Source: Armatimonadota bacterium (lineage in GTDB: Bacteria; Armatimonadota; UBA5829; JAUSEB01). From it: a stretch of DNA of 57,947 nucleotides. Positions within the stretch are counted from its first letter, which is position 1; the number at the start of each line of letters is the position of its first letter. The notes beneath the pieces were generated by a model. It did not search any database and was not told the origin of the DNA. It saw only the letters and a program-made list of their open reading frames with translations. Position numbers and translations under genes: made by a program. The stretch is taken from NCBI GenBank assembly GCA_030649165.1, contig JAUSGG010000161.1, forward strand, positions 1 through 57,947, written 5' to 3'. Of the stretch, positions 45,380 through 53,731 are shown one piece after another.

Positions 45380-47047
45380 TTACCTCACCGTATTCCGCAC
45401 GCGCAATTTGTTGCTCAACTCGGTAGCGAACATCTTTCTGGAGACGGGATCGAAAAGCCTCACGCCGAAGGTTACGGTGATGAGGTTTTTGGTCGTATAG
45501 TCCGCCCTGACGATGTCGCCCTGCGCGTTGTTGTGGAACTTGTAGCTTATGGCCACGGTTATGTTATCGGAGTTGACCGTATCCTCCGGCAGTTTTTCGA
45601 GACCGGATGGGAACCAAATCTCCCCGGTTTCATAGTCGATCTTGTACTGGTTCAGGCCCGGCCTGCCGCCGAGCGCAAGTGGTATCCGCTGATAGCGCAC
45701 CGTTCGCGGCAGCGGAGAGGCCGGGTCCTGGTCGCGCCAGCGGATGGGGGTCTGGTCCGGCCCCATGATCTCCTCGCTTCCGGGCACGATCCGGGCGTTG
45801 GATCCCCAATTGGTCTGAATCGGGAGTTGATAGTATCCGCCGTTCCCATTTATATCATACGTGGTCAGAAGCGGCTCTGAAGCGGCAAAGACGAAGCGCA
45901 CCTCGCCGGTATTCTCCACCACGTCGAGCATCAGCTTCTGGTCATCCGCCACGCCCGCGGGGACAGCCGCCGCGAGGTTGCGGGACCTCCTGTACTCGTC
46001 TATGTTGAAGACGGCGGTGGGTGTTCCGCTGTAGAGCCACAGCCACATGTCGTTGCCGGAGGGCTGGGTGTAGTAGGTGGCGCTGAAGTTCCTTGCATAA
46101 TCCCTTCTATATACAAACACTTTGTAGTCCGGCGTCCAGTGGCCGTTAACGGCGCGGAAGACGGTCGGGATGGCCGTAGGGGTCTCGGCATCGGTATCGT
46201 TGAGGTAAGTGGGCGAGAGCGCGTCGTTCTCCACAGCCGTGGGGGTAAACCTGACGGACGAGGTGGCGACGGTTCCGCTTTCCGTAAAAACCACGAGGTT
46301 GGCGTTCCTGGCCGGACCGACGATACGGCTGATCCTTTTCCACGCGGCAGAGTACTGCGGATCGTAGAAGAAATCGGCATAGTTCAGCTGGTAGCTGCCA
46401 TCTAGCCGCTTCGGGAGCAAGTCGTTGCCTGGGTTCTCAGGGTCAGACCATGCCTTGAACTCGGCCCTGTACAGGACGTAAGTGTTGTTCTCCGGCGAGG
46501 GCGCGGTCTTGTCTTCGAAGTTATTGCTGTAAGGCTTCTGGGGATCCATCAGCCCGATGAAATAGCGGACTATACGCCGCGAGGGCATCATCGGCTGGAC
46601 GGGCCTCGCGGTGACTTCGGTGGATTTGCAGATCGGGCAAGACGGCCATGCCTCCTCGCCGGGCCAGTTGGGGTCGTCGCTGTCGCGCTCGTAGTCGCGG
46701 GGCTGATCGGACGGATGGGCGGGATTGTCGCAATGCATCATCATCCGCGGCATGACGAGGTCTATCTTGCCGTACGGCAGCGCAACGGTCGCGGTCATGG
46801 CCGTCGCTCCGGGGGGCACTACGTCGATCGGCGCGGAGTTGTCGTACACGAACATTGCGCCGGACAGTTCCCTGCTGACCCTCTCCAGGTTGAGACGCGC
46901 GGCGTCCTGGGCCTCGATCTTGACCCGGCCCTGGCGCGTCAGGTTGAGCGCCGCTATCATCGGCGTGAACAGCAGGCCGAAGAGCAGTATGGTGATCGCG
47001 ACTACGACCAGTATCTCTATTAAGGTAAAGCCGTGTTCGTTTCGCAT
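45380..47047 (-). CDS. PilW-like oversized minor pilin (555 aa)
   Basis: The prepilin start MRNEHG/FTLIEILVVVAIT has the G/F cleavage site and Glu at +5 (Glu11). The body carries two Cys clusters (MHCDNPAH and SCPICKST, about 108-148) that may bind zinc, several beta-rich segments, and near the C-terminus the module YKIDYETGEIWFP...VAISYKF. Usual PilW proteins have about 200-300 residues. It stands between the PilV-like and PilX-like genes with 1-2 bp spacing, so all three are translated together. PilD (51431-52297) should process it. Confidence 0.87.
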   Translation of the reverse strand: MRNEHGFTLIEILVVVAITILLFGLLFTPMIAALNLTRQGRVKIEAQDAARLNLERVSRELSGAMFVYDNSAPIDVVPPGATAMTATVALPYGKIDLVMPRMMMHCDNPAHPSDQPRDYERDSDDPNWPGEEAWPSCPICKSTEVTARPVQPMMPSRRIVRYFIGLMDPQKPYSNNFEDKTAPSPENNTYVLYRAEFKAWSDPENPGNDLLPKRLDGSYQLNYADFFYDPQYSAAWKRISRIVGPARNANLVVFTESGTVATSSVRFTPTAVENDALSPTYLNDTDAETPTAIPTVFRAVNGHWTPDYKVFVYRRDYARNFSATYYTQPSGNDMWLWLYSGTPTAVFNIDEYRRSRNLAAAVPAGVADDQKLMLDVVENTGEVRFVFAASEPLLTTYDINGNGGYYQLPIQTNWGSNARIVPGSEEIMGPDQTPIRWRDQDPASPLPRTVRYQRIPLALGGRPGLNQYKIDYETGEIWFPSGLEKLPEDTVNSDNITVAISYKFHNNAQGDIVRADYTTKNLITVTFGVRLFDPVSRKMFATELSNKLRVRNTVR

Positions 47048-47048
47048 A

Positions 47049-48794
47049 TCAAAGTTCCGTCGGCAGCCGCGTGAGCGACGAATCCAGGTCCACGTGGAGC
47101 CACCGTTCCTTGTCCTGCCGGGACCGCCAGAGCGCCCGGGCCTTCACGGACACGCCGACGACGGAGACGATCTCCGCCGGGACCTGGTTCAGGTTTATAA
47201 AGCAAAAGCCGGGAGGGACGGTTTCCGCCGATATCTGGTGCGTCTCGCCGGCCTGGGTTTTGAGGTCGGCGGCGTTCCATTTATAAGTCACGGCGACGGT
47301 TTTACCTGCTTCGCACGGACTGAAGTAGAGCGTTGGACCGCTGACCATGAATTGCTTATGAATCATGGTGTAAGGAACCGTGTAGGCGCGCTCGGAGTAC
47401 TGCTCGTACGCCTTGTGGAGCTGCACGGACCAGTCGTTTTCCGCCTGATAGTAGAACCGAAGGTTTCTGCCGGCGATGTTATCGCTCTTTGGTTCTTCAT
47501 TCGGATCCGGCATCATTACGGTTACGACGCCGTTGGGTGGGAACTCGATCGTGCCGGTCTTGTGGTCGATGGAATAGGAAGCGGGATCGATCTTCGCTCC
47601 GGTCCCGGGGTTGACAACGAGCACGTCCGGGACTACGAGGCCGGACCCGAAATCGACGGCCATCTTGCCGTCTCCGAGCCCACGATAGATGGAGCCGTCG
47701 GTCTGGGCCGTCTCCCCCCGCTGCTTTATATAGCGCAGAGTGAGCTTGACTTTGTACGGCGCGGACCGCGGGACCATCCGATCTTCGTGCATTATCTGCG
47801 GGTTGAGCAATTCGTAGGTTATATGAGCTTCAAGCGCGCGCGCGCCCTGCTCGGTGGTCTCCTGGTATGAATGACCGGCGGGGTTGAAGGCGAGCATCCC
47901 GACGACGGCCAAGGGGAGGTTCGTCGAATCTATCAGCTTGTACTCGTAGGGATCAGGGGGATCGATGCTCCAATTCTCGTTCAGCGCCAGGTACTTGAAA
48001 CCTCTGGCGACGGTCTCGCTGCCCTCGTCGATTACTGCCTTGGGATCGAGATCGCCGCCGTTCTCGTCCGGTAGCGAGATCCACTGATCCCCGCCCGAAA
48101 CAGGCACGGGCCGCGCTATCACCTGCCGCAGTTGAGCGGGAGCGCCGCTTATGTAGTAGGAGTAGCTGATGTTGTAAGTTACCTTCTGCCCCACGGCGAT
48201 CTGGGGGAAGCAGATCATCCTGGCGGAGTAGTCTATTGCATAGCGGGTACCGAGCCAGCGCGCGGGATCGGGTTCGTCCTCTTTATCCAGCCTTATTCCG
48301 CGCATATTGCCGCCGTAGACGCTAATGTTGCCGGGGACATCGCGGGCGTCATCATCCTTGATCCAAGTGGCGCTGATAGGGCTGAAGCCGAGGACGTAAA
48401 TCGACGCGACGTCGTCTCCGCCGGGCAGGTCGAGATATGTCCCGACGGGCACGCGCGTTACCTCGCCGACGATCTGGCGAAAGGCGGTCGCGTTCGTGTC
48501 GTTCATCGGAGGGCCTGGGAGCATGTAGGGGTCGGGGTCGAGCACGCCGTCCCCATCGATATCCCGGAGGGCCAGAACGCCTTCAGGGAGATTGGCGGCG
48601 TGGTTCTTCCAGAACTCCATTTCCTGCTGGGCGAGACGGCCTGCTATGCTGACGTTTTCGGCGTGACGGAGGGAGGCGTTGCCGGCCGGATAGGACCGCA
48701 GCACGACCAGGATGCCGACCACTAGTACAACCATGACCACGAGCACTTCGATCAAGGAAGTGCCCGCTCGTTCCCGCAGATGTCCGGAGGTCAT
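47049..48794 (-). CDS. PilV-like oversized minor pilin (581 aa)
   Basis: The start MTSGHLRERAG/TSLIEVLVVMVVLVVGI is a prepilin signal with Thr at +1 and Glu at +5 (Glu16), the TSLIEVLV pattern common in PilV. Next comes RLAQQEMEFWKN, then a calcium-loop-like DIDGDGVLDPD (about 77-87). The body has repeated beta modules of the IDYxxGxIxF type (YAIDYSARMICFPQ and YSIDHKTGTIEFPP). The usual length of PilV is under 200 residues. It is the first gene of the minor-pilin operon after a 496-bp gap containing two copies of one hairpin. Confidence 0.87.
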   Translation of the reverse strand: MTSGHLRERAGTSLIEVLVVMVVLVVGILVVLRSYPAGNASLRHAENVSIAGRLAQQEMEFWKNHAANLPEGVLALRDIDGDGVLDPDPYMLPGPPMNDTNATAFRQIVGEVTRVPVGTYLDLPGGDDVASIYVLGFSPISATWIKDDDARDVPGNISVYGGNMRGIRLDKEDEPDPARWLGTRYAIDYSARMICFPQIAVGQKVTYNISYSYYISGAPAQLRQVIARPVPVSGGDQWISLPDENGGDLDPKAVIDEGSETVARGFKYLALNENWSIDPPDPYEYKLIDSTNLPLAVVGMLAFNPAGHSYQETTEQGARALEAHITYELLNPQIMHEDRMVPRSAPYKVKLTLRYIKQRGETAQTDGSIYRGLGDGKMAVDFGSGLVVPDVLVVNPGTGAKIDPASYSIDHKTGTIEFPPNGVVTVMMPDPNEEPKSDNIAGRNLRFYYQAENDWSVQLHKAYEQYSERAYTVPYTMIHKQFMVSGPTLYFSPCEAGKTVAVTYKWNAADLKTQAGETHQISAETVPPGFCFINLNQVPAEIVSVVGVSVKARALWRSRQDKERWLHVDLDSSLTRLPTEL

Positions 48795-49290
48795 CCCCAG
48801 TTTACTCCTGAATACTCCTGAGTCCCTCCAGGTAAGATACCTGGAGGGATAGGAAAGGTCATTACGATTTCAGATTTCAGACCTCGGATTAACCCCACCC
48901 CAACCCTCCCCTGAATGGGGAGGGGGCAGGTTGCGCCCGCGGCGCGCCGGCTTGCTTACACCGATTGGTACGACTAAAGGACAAAGGCAAATGTTCCTCT
49001 TTGACTGCCCCCCACGATGGCAGAGCGCGCTTCGGGACGAAAAGCGTGTCCCGAAGCATAGGTAATACCCCTGAGTCCCTCCAGGTAAGATACCTGGAGG
49101 GATAAAGACGGTCTCCCGGGACCGGTCCTGAGTATTCGTGAGGTTAAAGCCTCACGCTGCCTGGTTCAAGCATGCTAAAGCAAGCTATGGACGTTTCCTT
49201 CGGCAGGCGCGCCACAGGACGTTGCCACGGACATCGGACTGGTCAGACGGATCGGACCGATCAGACGGATACAACAGATTGGACTAAGCC
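48795..49290. repeat. Noncoding gap with a duplicated hairpin, family B and family E repeats
   Basis: The perfect hairpin CCCTCCAGGTA-AGA-TACCTGGAGGG occurs at 48824-48848 and again at 49077-49101 with identical flanks (CCTGAGT before, ATA after). Between them are a family B copy (48891-48930) and a hairpin GCTTCGGGAC...GTCCCGAAGC (49030-49057). An inverted family E copy lies at 49138-49187. No gene is supported. Confidence 0.8.
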
Positions 49291-50049
49291 TCACTTCGGC
49301 AGGGCGCGGTAGAGCACGTTGATCTCGCCGGTTATCGTGCCTGATGAGGGCGTCATCTTCTTCATAGGAACGGCGACTACGTTGCCGCTCAGGAAAAGGA
49401 CCTGCGCTTTGTCGTCCCCGCCTCTGTGGTTCATACACCAGGTAACCACGGTGGTGGCGTCAGGATCTTTGAACCGCAACTGGCGCATATAGTCGTTCGT
49501 CTGCTTCGTGGCATCGTCCGGGTCGGTGTTGGGCGCGAACGTCGCTCCCACGAAGCCCGGGTTCATAACGCCATCGGTACCGGGCGGGGCCCACATTCTC
49601 ATGTAGGTGGCCACCTTGTCTCCCATGCCTGTCGGGTCGGTCCAGTCGTACGAATCGCCGAAGTAGTAATCGGCCGTGGCTTTGCCGCCATTGGCGTCCA
49701 TAACGGTGACCGATTGCAGAGAGTTGATGTCGCCCGCGCCCTGGGATGGGCATGTGAAATCGCCAATCGACTTGACGTATTCCGGGTAAAGGCTCGACGT
49801 GCAGGATTCTATCGGCTGGTCCACGGTGTAGTAGCCGAGCAGGCAAGTGGGGTAGCGGTTATTGTCGAGTTTGTACTCGCTCAGCGCTACGCCTATCGCG
49901 TGCATATTCGTCACGCAGGCCGTTTTCTTGGCTCTCTCTTTCGCCGCCCGGAATATGGGGAACAGCACCGCCGCCAGTATGGCGATAATCGCTACGACCG
50001 TGAGCAATTCCAAGAGAGAGAAGCCGTGTTGTTGGTCTATGCGTTTCAT
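49291..50049 (-). CDS. Type IV prepilin with H-X-DG-type C-terminus (pilin 2, 252 aa)
   Basis: The prepilin leader MKRIDQQHG is cleaved before FSLLELLTVVAIIAILAAV (Glu at +5). The body shares a block with the neighbouring pilin: KKTACVTNMHAI, YPTCLLGYYT, SLYPEYVKSIGDFTCP. The end TTVVTWCMNHRGGDD...VLFLSG resembles the H-X9-DG motif of prepilin-like proteins, with a longer spacing. Four or more Cys could form disulphides. ATG 50049 has GGAGCGGG upstream. A large exported pilin, probably a fibre subunit or pseudopilin. Confidence 0.9.
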   Translation of the reverse strand: MKRIDQQHGFSLLELLTVVAIIAILAAVLFPIFRAAKERAKKTACVTNMHAIGVALSEYKLDNNRYPTCLLGYYTVDQPIESCTSSLYPEYVKSIGDFTCPSQGAGDINSLQSVTVMDANGGKATADYYFGDSYDWTDPTGMGDKVATYMRMWAPPGTDGVMNPGFVGATFAPNTDPDDATKQTNDYMRQLRFKDPDATTVVTWCMNHRGGDDKAQVLFLSGNVVAVPMKKMTPSSGTITGEINVLYRALPK

Positions 50050-50224
50050 TTTCCCGCTCCCGTCCGCGCCTGATGCGCGCAAGTACTCATTCCATTATAC
50101 ATGCAACAACCTCCGCGGAGGTAGTAGTTTGGGCGGTTTCGGGAGCAAGCTCCCGAAACACCGGGCAATCATTTCCACGCTCAGTCGGACGTGTCGGACA
50201 GGTCTGACCTGTCCGACGCTAAGT

Positions 50225-51088
50225 TCAGGGCAATACCCGCCAGAGCACGTTGCCCGCGGCGGGGTTCATTTTGTCCGGGGCCAACGAGGCGACGCTGCCG
50301 TCCAGGAACAGTACCAGGATCGTATCGCTCCCCGTTCTGTGGTTTGCGCACCAGGTTACGACGGTTGTAGAATCGGGTGTTTTGAACCTCAACTGCCTGC
50401 CGAAGTCGCGCAGCTCTTTCTCCGGGTCGGGCGGCGGATCGCTCAGAGTGTAGCTGCCTACCAGGTCCTGAGTGTTCGCCCAGGTCAACAGGTAGGTTAT
50501 GAGAGCGCCGCCCGACGAGCCGGTGAAGTCAGTCCAACTGTATGAGTCTCCTCGGTAGTACTGCAGAGTCCAGGTGTCACCCTGAGGCGTCCGGCAGGGA
50601 GGAGGCAGATATGAGCCGCTGACGGTCGCGGGAACAGTCACGGTGACCGGGTCGTCCACGCTGCCGGAGCTGATCGCCGGGCACGTAAAGTCGTCGATGG
50701 ACCTGACGTACTCGGGGTAGAGCGACGCGGACTTGCACGAATCCATAGGCTGGTTCGGCGTGTAGTAGCCCAGGAGGCAAGCGGGATATGCGCTGTTATC
50801 GAGTCTGTACTGCTGCAAGGCGGAGGCGATCGTGTGCAGGTTGGCGATGCAGGCGGTCTTTCTGATGTTCTGCTTGGCGGACTTGAAGAGCGGGAATACC
50901 ATCGCCACCAGTATGGCCACGATGGCGACGACGGTGAGCAGCTCAAGGATGGTAAAGCCGTTCTGTTTCGACGACGCAGGCTGCCGCGGGAACTGGCTTT
51001 GCCTATGCCCAAGAGCTAGTGGCGCTATGCCGTTCCCGCGGGATAAAAAGCCGTTCCGCGTGTTGTTTTCATTCGCCGCGCGTATCAT
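50225..51088 (-). CDS. Type IV prepilin with H-X-DG-type C-terminus and a 44-residue leader (pilin 1, 287 aa)
   Basis: The prepilin motif NG/FTILELLTVVAIVAILVAM (Glu49 at +5) follows a leader of 44 residues, much longer than the usual 6-25; no closer start codon is available in frame. The body matches pilin 2 block by block (RKTACIANLHTI, YPACLLGYYTPNQP, SLYPEYVRSIDDFTCP, TTVVTWCANHRTGSD, VLFLDGSV). The leader passes through a TTCCCGCGGGA repeat. It follows pilD by 342 bp of repeat-rich DNA. Tandem duplication of one pilin is the simplest origin of the pair. Confidence 0.9.
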   Translation of the reverse strand: MIRAANENNTRNGFLSRGNGIAPLALGHRQSQFPRQPASSKQNGFTILELLTVVAIVAILVAMVFPLFKSAKQNIRKTACIANLHTIASALQQYRLDNSAYPACLLGYYTPNQPMDSCKSASLYPEYVRSIDDFTCPAISSGSVDDPVTVTVPATVSGSYLPPPCRTPQGDTWTLQYYRGDSYSWTDFTGSSGGALITYLLTWANTQDLVGSYTLSDPPPDPEKELRDFGRQLRFKTPDSTTVVTWCANHRTGSDTILVLFLDGSVASLAPDKMNPAAGNVLWRVLP

Positions 51089-51430
51089 TTACAGGCCCCC
51101 GTTCTGGTCCGGCGCCCGGCTGCGGGAACTGACCGCGCCGAGGGCCGGAACGTCTGTCGATAAGACCGTTCCCGCGGGATAGAATAGCCTCCTTCGGCAG
51201 CGACGCTGCCGCTCTGCTACCGAAGGATCAAAATGTCGTTCTGTTTCGGGCGCAATTCGGGAATTGCGCCCGATCGTGTTTCAATCAGTTCAACCCTCAC
51301 CCCTGCCCTCTCCCTCCCAGGGAGAGGGGTTTGGGGGCGAACACAGTGGTACTATGTCCGGACGAACACAGTGGTACTATGTCCGAGCGAACACAGTGGT
51401 ACTATGTCCGGGCGAACACAAGGTTCGCCC
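51089..51430. repeat. Repeat-rich gap between pilD and pilin 1
   Basis: The gap holds a TTCCCGCGGGA copy (51168-51178) and the perfect hairpin CGGGCGCAATTC/GAATTGCGCCCG (51247-51272). A family B copy (51293-51335) and a 25-bp tandem repeat (51338-51412) follow. No gene is seen. Confidence 0.8.
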
Positions 51431-51434
51431 CTAC
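51338..51434. repeat. 25-bp tandem repeat (three units) plus GGGCGAAC hairpin (family D)
   Basis: Three units begin CGAACACAGTGGTACTATGT and differ only in the last bases. They run into CGAACACAAGGTTCGCCCCTAC, an inverted repeat with arms GGGCGAAC/GTTCGCCC. The pilD stop codon is the CTA of that last unit. Other family D copies stand at 53704-53735, 54904-54932 and 54951-54983. Confidence 0.85.
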
Positions 51435-52297
51435 CTCGGCATCATGTAGCCCATGTAGGCGCTTATGATCCGCGAGCCCAGGAATATGACTACAAACGCG
51501 CCGGTGACCATCATAGGCCCAAACGGCACGTAGCTTTTGAACTCGCGGCGCATCGCGCGCATGACCAGCATCCACGCTATGCCGATAACACTGCCGAGCG
51601 CCACCGCGACAAAGAAGGAGAGCAGCGCGAGACTGATCGGCAGGTTCGCGCCTATTGCCGCGGCCAGTTTTATGTCCCCACCGCCCATTGCCTCCTTCTT
51701 GAACGCCAACTCGCCGAAAACGGCAATTGCGTAAAAGATCGCTCCGCAGATCACGATGCCGACGATCGATTGAAGCATAGGGAACGATGCCGTCGTGAAC
51801 GGCACGGGGATGGTCAATACCGGTTTGAAGAACACGGCCTCCGGGTGGCCGACCTCGATCAGAGCCAGGGCCGCCAGATCGTGCGCAACCCCCACGACGA
51901 TACCGAAGATATTCAACTGGTCGGGTATGATCCAGTGCTCCAGATCGACGAAGAAGGCGGCGATAAGGGCGGACCCGAACAGGGCGAAGGTGAAGAACTC
52001 CAGCCGCCAGCCGTAGTAGTAAACCAGCGCAATGTAAAACAGGCCGGTGAGCAACTCGACGCCGAAGTACCGCCAGCTAATCGGCGCGCCGCATCTGGCG
52101 CATTTCCTGCCCAACAGGAGATAGCTGAACAGCGGGATGAGTTCCCACGCCCTGAGCTTACCGTCGCAGTTGGGGCAGTGAGAGGGCGGACGGATGATGG
52201 ATTGGTCTCTCGGCATACGCCAAATGCAAACGTTCAGGAAGCTGCCGACCACCGTCCCATAGATGAATGCGATGGCGGCGCTCAGGTAGAAGGGCAT
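51431..52297 (-). CDS. pilD: Prepilin peptidase/N-methyltransferase (A24 family)
   Basis: The 288-aa polytopic protein has the N-terminal GSFLNVCIWRMP and a zinc ribbon (CPNCDGKL and CARCGAPIS) required by methyltransferase-type PilD. The two catalytic aspartates are in FFVDLEHWIIPD and GGGDIKL. About eight membrane segments follow the family pattern. It cleaves the leader peptides of all five prepilin-like proteins in this operon and methylates the new N-terminus. It starts 3 bp after the pilC stop codon. Confidence 0.96.
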   Translation of the reverse strand: MPFYLSAAIAFIYGTVVGSFLNVCIWRMPRDQSIIRPPSHCPNCDGKLRAWELIPLFSYLLLGRKCARCGAPISWRYFGVELLTGLFYIALVYYYGWRLEFFTFALFGSALIAAFFVDLEHWIIPDQLNIFGIVVGVAHDLAALALIEVGHPEAVFFKPVLTIPVPFTTASFPMLQSIVGIVICGAIFYAIAVFGELAFKKEAMGGGDIKLAAAIGANLPISLALLSFFVAVALGSVIGIAWMLVMRAMRREFKSYVPFGPMMVTGAFVVIFLGSRIISAYMGYMMPR

Positions 52298-52300
52298 ACG

Positions 52301-53524
52301 TTATCCTCCACCCGCCTCCGTTAGTTTGTTGACAACCGCGACAAGCGGCAGGAACATGGAGATGACGATGAACCCGACCGCTCCTCCAAGACAGATGATC
52401 ATGACCGGCTCGATCGCGGCGGTAAGGCTCTCCAGAGCGGCGTCCACTTCCGCCTCGTAGAAGTCGGCGATCTTGGAGAGCATTGGGTCCAAAGACCCGG
52501 ACTCTTCGCCGATGGAGATCATCTGCACGACCATGGGCGGAAAGATCTTGCTCTTCTGCAGCGGCTCGCCGATCTTGTCTCCTTCGCGAATTCTCGCTCT
52601 GGCCTCGAGTATGGCGTCGCCGATAATCTGATTCGCCACGGCCCCGGCCACGGTCTCAAGCGCCTGCAGGATCGGCACGCCGCTCTCAAGAAGCGTGCCG
52701 AGCGTTCTGGAGAAACGGGCCAGCGCGACTTTATGGTTGAGTTTGCCGAATACAGGCGCCTGCAGTTTTATCCTATCGTATATGCGAGTCCCGACGCGAG
52801 TCCTGATGAAAATGCGGAACGCGATAACGAACAGTATCACGAAGGCCAGCATGTAGTACCATTGCTGAAGCAGGAAGTTACTGAATCCCATAAGTATCTG
52901 AGTAGGGGCTGGAAACTCATCGACGCCCAAGTCCTTGAACAGCGTCATGAACTTGGGCAGGATGAACGTCACAAGGAGAAGCACGATGGCGACGGCTACC
53001 ACGGCGATGATGGTCGGATAGGTCATTGCCGACTTAACTTTGCGGCGCAGCTTCTGGTCCGATTCCAGGAACTGTGACAGTCTCTGAAGGCTTTCCTCCA
53101 GCACTCCACCGACTTCACCCGCGCGGATCAGCCCGATAAACAGGCTGTTGAACACGTTAGGGTATTTCTGCAGAGCGCGAGACAGCGTCTGACCGGCTTC
53201 AACTTCCGATTGAATGTCGGCAATGATACGTTTCAGTTTCGGGTTGGTGGTCTGCTCGCCCAAGACCTCCAGGCACCGGACGAGCGAGACGCCGGCGTCG
53301 ATCATCGTGGAGAACTGACGGCAGAAGATCGCCAGGTCGTTGAGCTTAACACGTCCGAGGCCGCTTGCCGCGGACTTGGCCCTTGCCTTGGTCTGTTTGA
53401 TCTCCGAGACATCGAAGCCCTGTTCGCTGAGCCGGCGCCGCAGGATGGTCTCGTTCTCAGCCTCTGACGTTCCCTGCATCACCTGGCCGGTTGCGTCACG
53501 TACCGTATAAGCGTAGTTTGGCAT
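52301..53524 (-). CDS. pilC: PilC/GspF inner-membrane platform protein
   Basis: The 407-aa protein begins MPNYAYTVRDATGQVMQG, the usual PilC opening. It has two repeated T2SF domains (about 70-195 and 275-400), each with FxxxLxxLLxxGVxxxxAL-like segments (FCRQFSTMIDAGVSLVRCLE and FSRTLGTLLESGVPILQALE). Membrane helices lie near 170-195, 220-245 and 375-400. It anchors the motor ATPases PilB and PilT. ATG 53524 follows GTGAGG; an upstream in-frame start reads through GGTTGTC heptad repeats and is less likely. Confidence 0.95.
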   Translation of the reverse strand: MPNYAYTVRDATGQVMQGTSEAENETILRRRLSEQGFDVSEIKQTKARAKSAASGLGRVKLNDLAIFCRQFSTMIDAGVSLVRCLEVLGEQTTNPKLKRIIADIQSEVEAGQTLSRALQKYPNVFNSLFIGLIRAGEVGGVLEESLQRLSQFLESDQKLRRKVKSAMTYPTIIAVVAVAIVLLLVTFILPKFMTLFKDLGVDEFPAPTQILMGFSNFLLQQWYYMLAFVILFVIAFRIFIRTRVGTRIYDRIKLQAPVFGKLNHKVALARFSRTLGTLLESGVPILQALETVAGAVANQIIGDAILEARARIREGDKIGEPLQKSKIFPPMVVQMISIGEESGSLDPMLSKIADFYEAEVDAALESLTAAIEPVMIICLGGAVGFIVISMFLPLVAVVNKLTEAGGG

Positions 53525-53537
53525 GTTCGGGCACCTC

Positions 53538-53575
53538 ACATGGTTGTCGGTTGTTAATTGTTGGTTGTCGGCCAA
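53538..53575. repeat. Heptad repeat (GGTTGTC/GGTTGTT) upstream of pilC
   Basis: Reading TGGTTGTCGGTTGTTAATTG and onward, four 7-base units are seen on the plus strand. A family B copy (53645-53682) and a family D hairpin (53704-53735) fill the rest of the gap to pilT. Confidence 0.65.
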
Positions 53576-53731
53576 AACTACCGACAACACAATCAACTTA
53601 GCCTTCACCCTCACCGGATTTAGAAGTTAGAGGTTGGATAGGCTCAACCCCACCCCAGCCCTCCCCTAAATGGGAGGGAGCAACCGTCCGCCTGGTTCAG
53701 TCGCCTGGGCGAACACAAGGTTCGCCCCTAC

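Noticed and set aside
49175-49438. 87-codon minus-strand frame at the end of pilin 2
   Set aside because: It overlaps the pilin 2 coding end in another frame and continues into repeats.
51338-51412. 25-bp tandem repeat considered as a CRISPR array
   Set aside because: The three units are directly adjacent with no spacers, and no cas gene is present.
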